From Verrucomicrobia bacterium UBA6775 (lineage in GTDB: Bacteria; Verrucomicrobiota; Verrucomicrobiia; Limisphaerales; UBA1096): a stretch of 7,332 nt of DNA. The stretch spans positions 1-7,332 of the forward strand of contig DKGH01000096.1 in the NCBI GenBank assembly GCA_002453165.1, read 5' to 3'. Shown piece by piece: positions 1 to 6,652 of this stretch. The first letter of the stretch is position 1; each line of letters begins with the position of its first letter. The translations under genes were made by a program, and so were the position numbers. The notes beneath the pieces are model-generated. The model was not told the origin of the DNA. It worked only from the letters and a program-made list of their open reading frames with translations, and did not search any database.

Positions 1-921
1 ATGGTCTGGTACCACGGCGCGCCGGCTGACATCCGCGACATCCCGCCGGGGACGCACATGCACGGGCGGTTTTTGCTGCCGCTTGAGGGGGAGGAGGAAA
101 CGATCCCGATTTCGGAGGAGCGGCTCAAGCAGACGCCGATGCTCCGGTACAATCACGCGATTTTACTGGAGGACGATGCCAGTTTTTATTCGCGACGCGG
201 TCGGTCGTGGAAGGTGCTTGGCTTTGAGCAGGGCGCCGGCCCGGCCCCGCGCCTAAAGCTCTCCGTGGAGCCGGTCGGCCCGGAGATCGAGGGCGGCATC
301 AACAAGCTGGCGTTGTTCGACATCGACGACGGTACCCGGGTTTGGAAGAACCGGCAGTTGGTCGACAAGGATCAGATCAAGCCGGGGCAGGAAGTTCAGG
401 TGAACCTGACCTGGGGGCCGTTCGACAGCCTGGCCACAACTGACGTTTGGCTGGATGAGGGTAGTCTTGAGGCCTGCCGGAAGATACAGCGACAGCGGCA
501 TTTGCGGCTCATCCGCTCGCGATTCCTGCCCGGCTGGGTGGATGCGGTGAAAAACAACGACACCGGCGGTGGCGAGGTCACGATTACGCTGTTCGGGGGG
601 ATGGCCTCGGTGTTGTACAGGGAACTTAAGCAGGGCAAGACGCCCAAGGTTTGCGACGCCGCGAACACGCTTCGCACATGGAGTTATCATCAGGAATACT
701 CCGTTCGCGGCGAGACCGTGGAATGGAATGAGTCCGAAAATCCGCCACTGGGTAGCAGTGGAGTTCAAATGAGGGTAAAGCTCCCGCAGATGCTGGAAGG
801 CTTTCGGCCGGGGCGGATCGTCCGCCTGAAGGGGCCGTGGACGTACGTGCTGCTGCCGGCTGATGAGTGGCTGGCGACCCCCGAGGAGTTCGAAGTGTCA
901 TCCAAGCTGCGCTTGCCGTGA
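1..921 (+). CDS. Conserved protein of unknown function, probably incomplete at the N-terminus
   Basis: The reading frame is open from the first base to a TGA stop and gives 306 residues. The Met at position 1 has no visible upstream region, and the protein opens directly with a motif (YHGAPADIRDIPPGTHMHG, residues 4-22) that I recall as internal in planctomycete and verrucomicrobial homologues, so the true start is probably outside the window. No signal peptide is visible in the part present. Three similar stretches end in Pro-Gly followed by a beta strand: IPPGTHMHG (14-22), IKPGQEVQV (126-134) and FRPGRIVRL (268-276). They suggest tandem small beta-barrel (OB-like) units; this is inference. 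Residues 155-175 form a strongly basic helix-like segment. The stop overlaps the GTG start of the next gene, which implies co-transcription and translational coupling with the haem-motif protein. Biochemical function is unknown. Confidence 0.8.
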   Translation: MVWYHGAPADIRDIPPGTHMHGRFLLPLEGEEETIPISEERLKQTPMLRYNHAILLEDDASFYSRRGRSWKVLGFEQGAGPAPRLKLSVEPVGPEIEGGINKLALFDIDDGTRVWKNRQLVDKDQIKPGQEVQVNLTWGPFDSLATTDVWLDEGSLEACRKIQRQRHLRLIRSRFLPGWVDAVKNNDTGGGEVTITLFGGMASVLYRELKQGKTPKVCDAANTLRTWSYHQEYSVRGETVEWNESENPPLGSSGVQMRVKLPQMLEGFRPGRIVRLKGPWTYVLLPADEWLATPEEFEVSSKLRLP

Positions 922-3275
922 GCCCTTTCAAAAACAGCCAGCGATTCTTGGCAACCGTTGTTTTGTTAGGGGCAATGGTTCCCGATACAAATGGTGTCGA
1001 GGGGCTTGAAGTTTCCACCCGCGCATTTTTCAAGGCGCACTGTCTCCGGTGTCATGACAGCGAGAAACAGAAGGGCAAGTTCCGGCTCGATAATCTCTCG
1101 ACCGACTTCACGAATTCTTTGGTCGCGGAGAAATGGAGCGAGGTGCGATTTCGCATCAACGCCGGCGAGATGCCGCCGGAGGAGGAAAAGCAGCCGACTG
1201 CGGACGAGATAGGCGGGGTCGTCGATGAACTGACGCGGCGAATCCGTGAGGGATCTGCCGAGCGCTTGGCCAAGCGCGGTTCGCTGGAGCACTATCGGTT
1301 GAGCCGGCAGGAGTACGCCCACACCGTCCATGATTTGCTCGGGGTCGTCTACGACGTCGAGGCACCCGGCGCATTCAACGAGGATCCACGGTTGCATGGG
1401 TTTGACCGCATCGGCGCGATGTTGTCGGTGGCGCCCTCGCACATTGAGCGATATCTCGAGGCGGCTGAGGCTGTGGTGGGGCAGGCGCTGGCCGATTCGG
1501 ATACCCCGCCCAAGACCAACCGCAGCTCGGCCGGTGAGGGCAAACGGCGGCTCCTGCAACTGGGCGAGGGCTGGGGCTTCGACCTGAAACATTCCGGCCG
1601 ATACCGACTGCGGATTCGTGCCAGTGGGTTGCCGGCGTTCACCGGACGCATCCCGCGCCTGTCGATCTGGCATCGGCACCACAAGCGATCGTTCGATGGT
1701 GTGGATTTGGTTGCGACAGAGGGCGACCCTGAGGTGATCGAGTTTGAGGGGCTGTTCCCTGCCGGGGGATACGAAATCCGAAACCATGCCCGCACCCAGA
1801 ATCATGCCAACGGCGCCTACAAGCTGTTTCGCAACCAAACAATCGAGGCGACCAACTCGGTTGCCAACCTGAAAACAAGGCATCCCTCCCCGTGGACCAA
1901 GGTGGTGGACGAGCAGGGCAGGCCGGTGATGCCTTTGCTAATCATCGACTGGGTCGAAACCGAAGGGCCGCTGAAAACCGAGGTCGACTTGGCCAAGCGC
2001 GAAGGCCTGCTGCCGGCAGACAAAACGGATGCCGATGAGGTCCGGGCGTGCCTTAAGCGATTCGCCGAGCGGGCTTGGCGTCGGCCGGTGCAGAACGCCG
2101 AGGTTGAGCGTTACGTGAAATTGATCGCGGCCGAGCAAGAGGCCGGCGAATCCTTTAAGTCGGCGTACCGCTCGGCGCTCGCGAGCGTGCTGGTGTCCCG
2201 CAGTTTTTTTAACATCGAGGAAGGGTCGCCGAATGAAAAACGGGCCAAGGTCAACGACTTCGAGTTGGCCAGCCGACTCTCCTATTTTCTCTGGAGTTCC
2301 ATGCCGGACGAACCGCTTTTTGCCGCCGCGCGCTCGGGTGAGTTGCACCGGTCCGACACTCTTGCGCAGCAGGTGGATCGCATGATGACCGACGCGAAGA
2401 TCACCCGTTTTTTGGAGTCCTTTCCGGCGCAGTGGTTGCAACTGCACCGGGTGGGCATGTTTCAGCCCGACCCCAAGCTCTACCCCGAGTACGACCCGTG
2501 GCTGGAGGAAAGCATGGTGGCGGAAACCACCGCCTACTTTGCCGAGTTATTCCACGAAAACCTGCCGTTGCGTGAGGCGATCGATTCCGGCTGGACGATG
2601 CTCAACTCGCGCCTGGCCATCCACTACGGCTTGCCCGGGCCGCATCCACACGGATTGACGCGCGTAGCGCTTGGCCCGGAAACCGGGCGTGGCGGGATGC
2701 TGACCCACGCTTCGATCCTCTCGCTGACATCCGATGGTACACGGCATCGGCCGGTGCACCGGGGCGCGTGGGTGTCCGAGGCGATCCTCGCTCACACGCC
2801 ACCACCGCCACCGCCGAACGTCGACCCGCTGGAGCCGGTTGTGGGTGACAAGCCGAAGACCACCATCCGAGCCAAACTTGAGGCGCATGCCACCGACCCC
2901 AACTGCGTCTCGTGCCACTCCAAGATCGACCCGCTTGGCCTTGCGTTTGAAAACTTCAATGCCATCGGCCGCTGGCGTATCACCGAGCGGGTGCAGGGCG
3001 GCGTGGGCGACGACCCGCCGGTGGACGCCTCTGGCAAGCTGCCGGACGGCCGCACCTTTGCGAACCCGGCTGAGTTCAAGAAACTCCTCGCCGGGGACGA
3101 GCGCTTGGCTGGGGCGTTCCTTGAGCAACTGGCCACCTATGCCCTGCGCCGGGTCATGACCGTGGACGACATGGAGGCGATCCACTCCATCGTCAAGGCC
3201 ACCCGCAACGAAGGCCACGGCGTGAAGACGCTGGTAAGGCAACTGATGCTATCCGACCTGTTCCAAAAACGGTAA
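918..3275 (+). CDS. Exported DUF1592-family protein with two CxxCH haem motifs (DUF1587-DUF1595-DUF1592-DUF1588-DUF1585)
   Basis: This is a 785-residue protein of the large planctomycete/verrucomicrobial cytochrome-like family. I chose the GTG at 918: it overlaps the upstream stop as GTGA, and it begins a signal peptide (K5, R9, then a hydrophobic core FLATVVLLGAMV). An in-frame GTG at 867 would bury that signal. The N-terminal cytochrome-like domain carries CLRCH (C42, C45, H46). A DUF1587 region follows (about 124-190, 'YRLSRQEYAHTVHDLLG'), then a beta-rich, carbohydrate-binding-like section (about 213-350), DUF1595 (about 372-430), DUF1592 (about 447-575), DUF1588 (about 590-688, with CVSCH at C663, C666, H667) and DUF1585 (about 703-784). 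The two CxxCH motifs predict covalent c-type haem outside the cytoplasm. The substrate is not established for this family; a role in redox chemistry linked to polymer degradation is often suggested. Such genes are usually next to a DUF1552 gene, but none lies downstream here. Two palindrome-derived LAKR peptides fall at interdomain linkers. Confidence 0.93.
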   Translation: MSPFKNSQRFLATVVLLGAMVPDTNGVEGLEVSTRAFFKAHCLRCHDSEKQKGKFRLDNLSTDFTNSLVAEKWSEVRFRINAGEMPPEEEKQPTADEIGGVVDELTRRIREGSAERLAKRGSLEHYRLSRQEYAHTVHDLLGVVYDVEAPGAFNEDPRLHGFDRIGAMLSVAPSHIERYLEAAEAVVGQALADSDTPPKTNRSSAGEGKRRLLQLGEGWGFDLKHSGRYRLRIRASGLPAFTGRIPRLSIWHRHHKRSFDGVDLVATEGDPEVIEFEGLFPAGGYEIRNHARTQNHANGAYKLFRNQTIEATNSVANLKTRHPSPWTKVVDEQGRPVMPLLIIDWVETEGPLKTEVDLAKREGLLPADKTDADEVRACLKRFAERAWRRPVQNAEVERYVKLIAAEQEAGESFKSAYRSALASVLVSRSFFNIEEGSPNEKRAKVNDFELASRLSYFLWSSMPDEPLFAAARSGELHRSDTLAQQVDRMMTDAKITRFLESFPAQWLQLHRVGMFQPDPKLYPEYDPWLEESMVAETTAYFAELFHENLPLREAIDSGWTMLNSRLAIHYGLPGPHPHGLTRVALGPETGRGGMLTHASILSLTSDGTRHRPVHRGAWVSEAILAHTPPPPPPNVDPLEPVVGDKPKTTIRAKLEAHATDPNCVSCHSKIDPLGLAFENFNAIGRWRITERVQGGVGDDPPVDASGKLPDGRTFANPAEFKKLLAGDERLAGAFLEQLATYALRRVMTVDDMEAIHSIVKATRNEGHGVKTLVRQLMLSDLFQKR
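1262..1277. repeat. In-gene copy of the AAGCGCTTGGCC palindrome
   Basis: GCGCTTGGCCAAGCGC is a perfect 16-bp palindrome inside the haem-motif gene. It is the same alternation of AAGCGCTT and TTGGCCAA as the intergenic elements, but centred on GGCC. It is read in frame as R-L-A-K-R, between the N-terminal cytochrome-like domain and the DUF1587 region. A second partial copy, CTTGGCCAAGCGC at 1988-2000, encodes L-A-K-R at the linker before DUF1595. Shorter matches (AGCGCTTGGC) occur at 2666-2675 and 3100-3109. Confidence 0.7.
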
Positions 3276-3293
3276 GCCAAGCGCTTGGCCAAG
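3276..3293. repeat. Palindromic repeat, copy 1, directly after the haem-motif gene stop
   Basis: The 17-bp element CCAAGCGCTTGGCCAAG occupies 3277-3293 and begins 1 nt after the TAA stop at 3273-3275. It contains the perfect palindromes CCAAGCGCTTGG (3277-3288) and CTTGGCCAAG (3284-3293), which overlap. The same 17 bp occur at 5762-5778 and 6634-6650. A transcript could fold here, but no T-tract follows, so an intrinsic terminator is not supported. Confidence 0.85.
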
Positions 3294-3301
3294 TTTGGAC
3301 T

Positions 3302-3328
3302 GCGGTGGCAAGCGAAGCGCGACACCGC
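3302..3328. repeat. REP-like imperfect hairpin beside the palindromic repeat
   Basis: GCGGTG (3302-3307) pairs with CACCGC (3323-3328). The loop contains a second small stem, GCGAAGCGC (GCG/CGC). It lies 8 nt after repeat copy 1, in the non-coding gap between convergent genes. I recall closely similar GCGGTGGC...CGACACCGC strings as dispersed intergenic elements in verrucomicrobial genomes, but that is memory and not a search. No second copy is present in this window. Confidence 0.4.
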
Positions 3329-3423
3329 TTTCGGCGGTTCAGGGTTTTGCGGTTCTCAGTTCCCGGTTTCTACCAAACCGACTGCGGCGTACCGTGCACT
3401 GAATTTCGAAAGCTCCGTCGCCC

Positions 3424-3445
3424 CTCCGCTCTGCCGGAGTACTCC
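3424..3445. other. Small hairpin in the convergent gap; weak terminator candidate
   Basis: CTCCG (3424-3428) pairs with CGGAG (3435-3439) around a 6-nt loop, just beyond the stop of the RidA gene. It overlaps the perfect palindrome GGAGTACTCC (3436-3445). Neither strand has a clear T-tract after the stem, so a role in ending the two converging transcripts is only possible. Confidence 0.25.
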
Positions 3446-3454
3446 AAAGAGGGA

Positions 3455-3898
3455 TTATTCCATCGCGATTAGGTCGATCTCCACCAGGGCTCCCTTGGGA
3501 AGCAATCGAACTTCAACCGTTGAACGGGAGGGTGGATGTGGTGAGTTAAAGTACCCGCTGTAAACGCTGTTCATGGATTGGAAATTGTTCATGTCTGAGA
3601 GATACACTGTTGCGCGAACGACGTTGTCGTAATCCATTCCGGCTTCCTTGAGCACAGCGCCGAGGTTGTTCAGGGCTTGCTTCGTTTGTTCTTTGATCCC
3701 GTCCTCCACAAGTTTGCCTGTTTTGGGATTTAACCCGATCTGTCCCGAGAGAAACAGGAATTCCCCGACCTGAACACCCGGACTGTACGGCCCAAGGGCA
3801 GCCGGTGCGTCGTCCGACGTAATCGCCTTGCGAGGCGCCGCCTTATGGGCACACCCCACCAAGAGCACGGCTGTAATTGTGATTAGTACGTGTTTCAT
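3455..3898 (-). CDS. RidA/YjgF/UK114-family lipoprotein
   Basis: This 147-residue protein has a lipoprotein signal peptide (MKHVLITITAVLLVGC) with lipobox LVGC and acylated Cys16, followed by an almost complete RidA domain. Ala at +2 favours outer-membrane sorting by the E. coli rule. Family landmarks are GPYSPGVQVG (36-45, Tyr38), FLSGQIGLNP (50-59) and SRSTVEVRLLPKGALVEID (124-142). Arg125 matches the arginine that binds the substrate carboxylate in RidA enzymes, and Glu140 lies at the usual acidic position. Cytosolic RidA hydrolyses reactive enamine/imine intermediates to keto acids and ammonia. Here the active-site arginine is kept but the protein should act outside the cytoplasm, so its substrate is open. 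It begins 25 nt after the CotH-type gene ends and is probably co-transcribed with it. No clear Shine-Dalgarno sequence precedes the ATG. Confidence 0.9.
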   Translation of the reverse strand: MKHVLITITAVLLVGCAHKAAPRKAITSDDAPAALGPYSPGVQVGEFLFLSGQIGLNPKTGKLVEDGIKEQTKQALNNLGAVLKEAGMDYDNVVRATVYLSDMNNFQSMNSVYSGYFNSPHPPSRSTVEVRLLPKGALVEIDLIAME

Positions 3899-3923
3899 GT
3901 TGTCGAAAATGATCAGTTTGTTG

Positions 3924-5687
3924 CTAATGGCGGATCAGGGATCTTATGCCGATCATCATCGATCGTTGGTTGAGTTTTGCATTTTCGTCCGGATTCTTTT
4001 TTTCCAGCAGCCGGTTAAGGGAGGTGGTGAGGTCTTTTTTGGTGACTATCCCGTCCTTGTCTGAATCTGCCAGCGTGAACAGTCCCTCGGCAACGTAGGG
4101 TTCCGGGATTCGCCCGGTTGGTTTTCTGCTGTTTTGGAAAAAGGCGTCAGGCAGTGACTTGATGAAGGAAGCCTTGTTTATTTTTCCAGCTTTTTCACGA
4201 TCCATCGAATCGAACCATTCGCCAAGCATGGTATGGAGTTCTTCTTTTGTGACCCACTGATCCTCGTTTATGTCAGCTTGGATCATAATGTGCATCGCGA
4301 GCCTACCCCTACCAAAATTGCCATTGGCCAGGTGGCCCAGCCGCCCTCCGGGTCTTCCGTGTTTGAAGATATATCCCGTTTCCGTTCCGTTGAGTTGGCG
4401 CTCAATCGAATTCGATCTTTTGTCGATGAATTCCCTGATGCCGGGTGGTTGGAAACCAAACGGGGCGGGATACCCTCGCTCGTTTCGGGCCTTAACGGCT
4501 GTTGTATCCCTCTTGCGTGCATCCCGAACAGTTTTTTCCAGTTCATCAAATTTCTTCATCAGTTGCTCCCTTGAAAAGAGGCCATCAACCAGCTCGCGGA
4601 TGATCTTGTCATACTTCATTTTGATAGGCTCGATGGCGAACAGCCTGTCTATGAGATTGTGTTCATCCGAGGAATGGGGGTGGATCAGGCTTAAGTTCAT
4701 TTGATCCGCAGGTTTTCCGCCGAGCGGCCAACCTGCAAATGAGATATCGAGATCCCAGGGAAAAAAGACGAACTTGTTGGTGTCCCTGCCTAGGTGGAGA
4801 TAGTAGTTCTGTGGCATCGCCAACAGAGTGTCGAGGTTCACAATCAGGGTGTTAACGGCAATGAAGCGAAGGAATCCGTCTACATCAAAATAGGAGGCAA
4901 TCGAATCACGAAACTCTTGTTCGTTGCCATGGTTGACGAGATGGGCGAAGTCCATCACGCGCCTGGTCTGCACGGCCGTAGGTGTGTCGTCTGGCCGGTA
5001 AAGTGGCGCATAAAACCTCCAGTCATCACCGTGGAACTCCACGCTGGCTATACCTTCCGGTTTCATTAGCAGGCCCTTTTTGGATCCGAAACGATCGTTC
5101 AGGAAAGACTTGTTTACCTGCTCGACTATCGTGAAGAGACCAAGCGTTTCCTTTTCAAATCGTCCGGGAATAGTCAGCGTCAACTCAGCGAAAGTGGTCC
5201 GAGGTGCCGGCACACCTGCCTGCTGAAAGAGCCAGTAACTGAACGCGTCCCGCAGCTTCGAAGGGTCAAGCCCTCCTGCATTCAGGTTGAGTGTTTCCAC
5301 CGATTTGTAGCTCTGGTCGTCATTGGTCCAATCCAATTTAATCTTCATGTTGCGCTTCAGGCTGCCGCGCATGAGATTGAAACTTGCGTTGCCCTTGTAG
5401 CGGACCCCGATGCCATTTAACCGCTGCCCATTGATGGTCATGGCGCCCGTGGCCCATGGGAAACGACTCCGGTGTACTTCACGTTTTGTTCCGTCAGGTG
5501 TCTTTGAAGAGTCTACCGGTGGTTGCCCCTTGTTTGGGTCTAAAGCTTTCATGGCTTCCCATTCCGTGTTGGAGATTTCCAAGTGAAACCTGTGCACATT
5601 TGAGTGATCCCAAAAACCATCCGAGGAATACACCTCAATTGCGCCTACCAAAAGTACCGTTACGAGTGTGAATAATGTGTGTTTCAA
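3924..5687 (-). CDS. Secreted CotH-family atypical kinase with C-terminal EF-hands
   Basis: This gene encodes 587 residues from a TTG start at 5687. I chose this start because it opens a signal peptide (MKHTLFTLVTVLLVGA), and the neighbouring RidA protein also begins MKH. A longer frame, to 5786, would read through an intergenic palindrome and lose the signal. The CotH kinase domain spans about 30-430. It shows RYKGNASF (96-103), LNLNAGGLDPSKLRDAFSYW (133-152), GLFTIVEQVNKSFLNDRFG (183-201) and the acidic FFPWDLDISF motif (308-317, D312 and D314), a likely metal or catalytic site. CotH in Bacillus phosphorylates spore-coat proteins; homologues in this phylum are secreted and their substrates are unknown. 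The C-terminal part holds one canonical EF-hand loop (DSDKDGIVTKKD, 541-552), one near-canonical loop (DINEDQWVTKEE, 472-483) and one degenerate loop (496-507), so calcium binding is likely. A Gly-rich linker (about 445-465) separates the two parts. Confidence 0.9.
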   Translation of the reverse strand: MKHTLFTLVTVLLVGAIEVYSSDGFWDHSNVHRFHLEISNTEWEAMKALDPNKGQPPVDSSKTPDGTKREVHRSRFPWATGAMTINGQRLNGIGVRYKGNASFNLMRGSLKRNMKIKLDWTNDDQSYKSVETLNLNAGGLDPSKLRDAFSYWLFQQAGVPAPRTTFAELTLTIPGRFEKETLGLFTIVEQVNKSFLNDRFGSKKGLLMKPEGIASVEFHGDDWRFYAPLYRPDDTPTAVQTRRVMDFAHLVNHGNEQEFRDSIASYFDVDGFLRFIAVNTLIVNLDTLLAMPQNYYLHLGRDTNKFVFFPWDLDISFAGWPLGGKPADQMNLSLIHPHSSDEHNLIDRLFAIEPIKMKYDKIIRELVDGLFSREQLMKKFDELEKTVRDARKRDTTAVKARNERGYPAPFGFQPPGIREFIDKRSNSIERQLNGTETGYIFKHGRPGGRLGHLANGNFGRGRLAMHIMIQADINEDQWVTKEELHTMLGEWFDSMDREKAGKINKASFIKSLPDAFFQNSRKPTGRIPEPYVAEGLFTLADSDKDGIVTKKDLTTSLNRLLEKKNPDENAKLNQRSMMIGIRSLIRH

Positions 5688-5704
5688 GCCGCCCAAATCT
5701 CTGT

Positions 5705-5716
5705 TTAATCGATTAA
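5705..5716. promoter_or_regulatory. Perfect 12-bp palindrome in the divergent promoter region (possible operator)
   Basis: TTAATCGATTAA is a perfect palindrome 18 nt upstream of the TTG start of the CotH-type gene, in an AT-rich stretch (about 5695-5740) that must contain its promoter. Position and symmetry suit a dimeric regulator site. I could not identify a convincing -35/-10 pair, so this is inference from position and symmetry only. Confidence 0.3.
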
Positions 5717-5756
5717 TTTGGCAATAACTTAAAATAAACGGAGTGAACTGGATGCA

Positions 5757-5780
5757 CTTGGCCAAGCGCTTGGCCAAGCG
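5757..5780. repeat. Palindromic repeat, copy 2, between divergent genes
   Basis: Positions 5757-5778 form a perfect 22-bp palindrome made of CTTGGCCAAGC and its exact complement, with CG following at 5779-5780. It contains the 17-bp core shared with copies 1 and 3 (5762-5778). It lies 69 nt upstream of the CotH-type start and 82 nt upstream of the ATG at 5863. Both strands read through it as Leu-Ala-Lys-Arg, which creates artificial N-terminal extensions of the two flanking reading frames. Confidence 0.88.
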
Positions 5781-5862
5781 GAGCAAGGCTTTCGCTCAGA
5801 GTGTTTTAATGTTTGATGTTCATTGTAGTAGGCGTAGTCTCCGCTGCGTACCAACCTGTGCA

Positions 5863-6633
5863 ATGAACGATCAACAACAGCCCTCCACCAAACTGGCCAT
5901 ATGCAGTCTTGTTTGCGGTGTCTTCGCCCTAATTATCCCGTGCCTGACGGTGATCCCTGCGGTCATTTGTGGACACAAAGCCTTGTCGAAGGCGAAAAAT
6001 GATCCTGAAAACTACGGTGGCAGCGGCATGGCGCTCGCGGGGTTGATCACCGGTTATCTCGGTATGGTCACCGGTCTATTAATCGCGATATTGGCTGGCA
6101 TGCTTTTACCCGCCCTTGCAAAGGCAAAAGCAAAGGCGCAACGGATACAATGCGTCAATAACCTGAAACAGATTGGTGTTGGCATGCGAATTTATGCCAC
6201 GGATAATCGGGACCAATTCCCGTGGCAGGTGGCCGGAGAGAATGGTGGTTCAGCGGAACACGCCCAACCCCGTTCCGATAAAAATGCGTTGTTGGATGTG
6301 AACGGCGAACCCATTTTCGACCAAAATGCCTGGCGTCATTTTCAGGCGTTAGAGGGGGTGCTTGGCAATCCCAAGATTGTGCGTTGTCCGGCGGATTCCG
6401 GAGCTCAGCAGGCGACATCGTTTTCAAATCTATCCGCAGATGCTGTCTCTTACTGGCTGAGGACGGACAAGGACGTGACCGAATCGCGACCGAACGAAAT
6501 CGTCGCGGTATGCCCACATCACGATAACCAATTTAATGTGCTCTTTGTGGACAGCTCGGTTCGTCAGACAAGCCAATGGAAACTAAAAGACTTCTTCGAA
6601 AAATTATCCACGCCGATCGAAGTCGATCCCTGA
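5863..6633 (+). CDS. DUF4190-like membrane protein with pseudopilin (type II secretion G-like) C-terminal domain
   Basis: This is a 256-residue protein. I placed the start at ATG 5863 because the DUF4190-like section begins right after it (STKLAICSLVCGVFALIIP, 8-26). The in-frame sequence back to 5743 only translates the palindromic repeat and intergenic DNA. Two hydrophobic segments (about 10-36 and 56-84) surround a short polar loop (GHKALSKAKNDPEN, 37-50), typical of DUF4190. The second segment runs into GMLLPALAKAKAKAQRIQ (79-96) and CVNNLKQIGVGMRIYATDN (97-115), the signature of verrucomicrobial type II secretion G-like proteins. The usual companion features follow: a VRCPAD motif (173-178) and a C-terminal HHDNQFNVLFVDSSV (219-233), matching the H-x9-DG ending but with DSS in place of DGH. 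The normal prepilin peptidase leader is absent, so assembly into a pilus is doubtful; an anchored envelope protein is more likely. No Shine-Dalgarno sequence is visible. Confidence 0.85.
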   Translation: MNDQQQPSTKLAICSLVCGVFALIIPCLTVIPAVICGHKALSKAKNDPENYGGSGMALAGLITGYLGMVTGLLIAILAGMLLPALAKAKAKAQRIQCVNNLKQIGVGMRIYATDNRDQFPWQVAGENGGSAEHAQPRSDKNALLDVNGEPIFDQNAWRHFQALEGVLGNPKIVRCPADSGAQQATSFSNLSADAVSYWLRTDKDVTESRPNEIVAVCPHHDNQFNVLFVDSSVRQTSQWKLKDFFEKLSTPIEVDP

Positions 6634-6652
6634 CCAAGCGCTTGGCCAAGCG
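6634..6652. repeat. Palindromic repeat, copy 3, directly after the DUF4190/pseudopilin stop
   Basis: The 17-bp core CCAAGCGCTTGGCCAAG occupies 6634-6650 and begins with the very next base after the TGA stop (6631-6633). CG follows, as in copy 2. It has the same position relative to a stop codon as copy 1. No T-tract follows. Confidence 0.85.

Noticed and set aside
253..768. Minus-strand open frame of 171 codons, and others antisense to the two plus-strand genes (for example 966-1883 and 2547-3242)
   Set aside because: They are long only because GC-rich coding DNA has few stops on the opposite strand; none shows domain-like sequence.
3276..3293. Palindrome copy 1 as an intrinsic terminator
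   Set aside because: The position is right, but no T-tract follows, and the same sequence occurs upstream of genes at 5757-5780.
3285..3563. Plus-strand open frame of 92 codons between the convergent genes
   Set aside because: It begins inside palindrome copy 1, runs through the hairpin element and then antisense into the RidA gene. It has no recognisable domain.
5688..5786. N-terminal extension of the CotH-type protein on the minus strand (MLRLAKRLAK...)
   Set aside because: It also reads through the palindrome and would place about 33 residues ahead of a clear signal peptide; the TTG at 5687 fits better.
5743..5862. N-terminal extension of the DUF4190 protein starting MNWMHLAKRLAKR
   Set aside because: It translates the palindromic repeat and non-coding DNA; the DUF4190-like domain begins right after the ATG at 5863.
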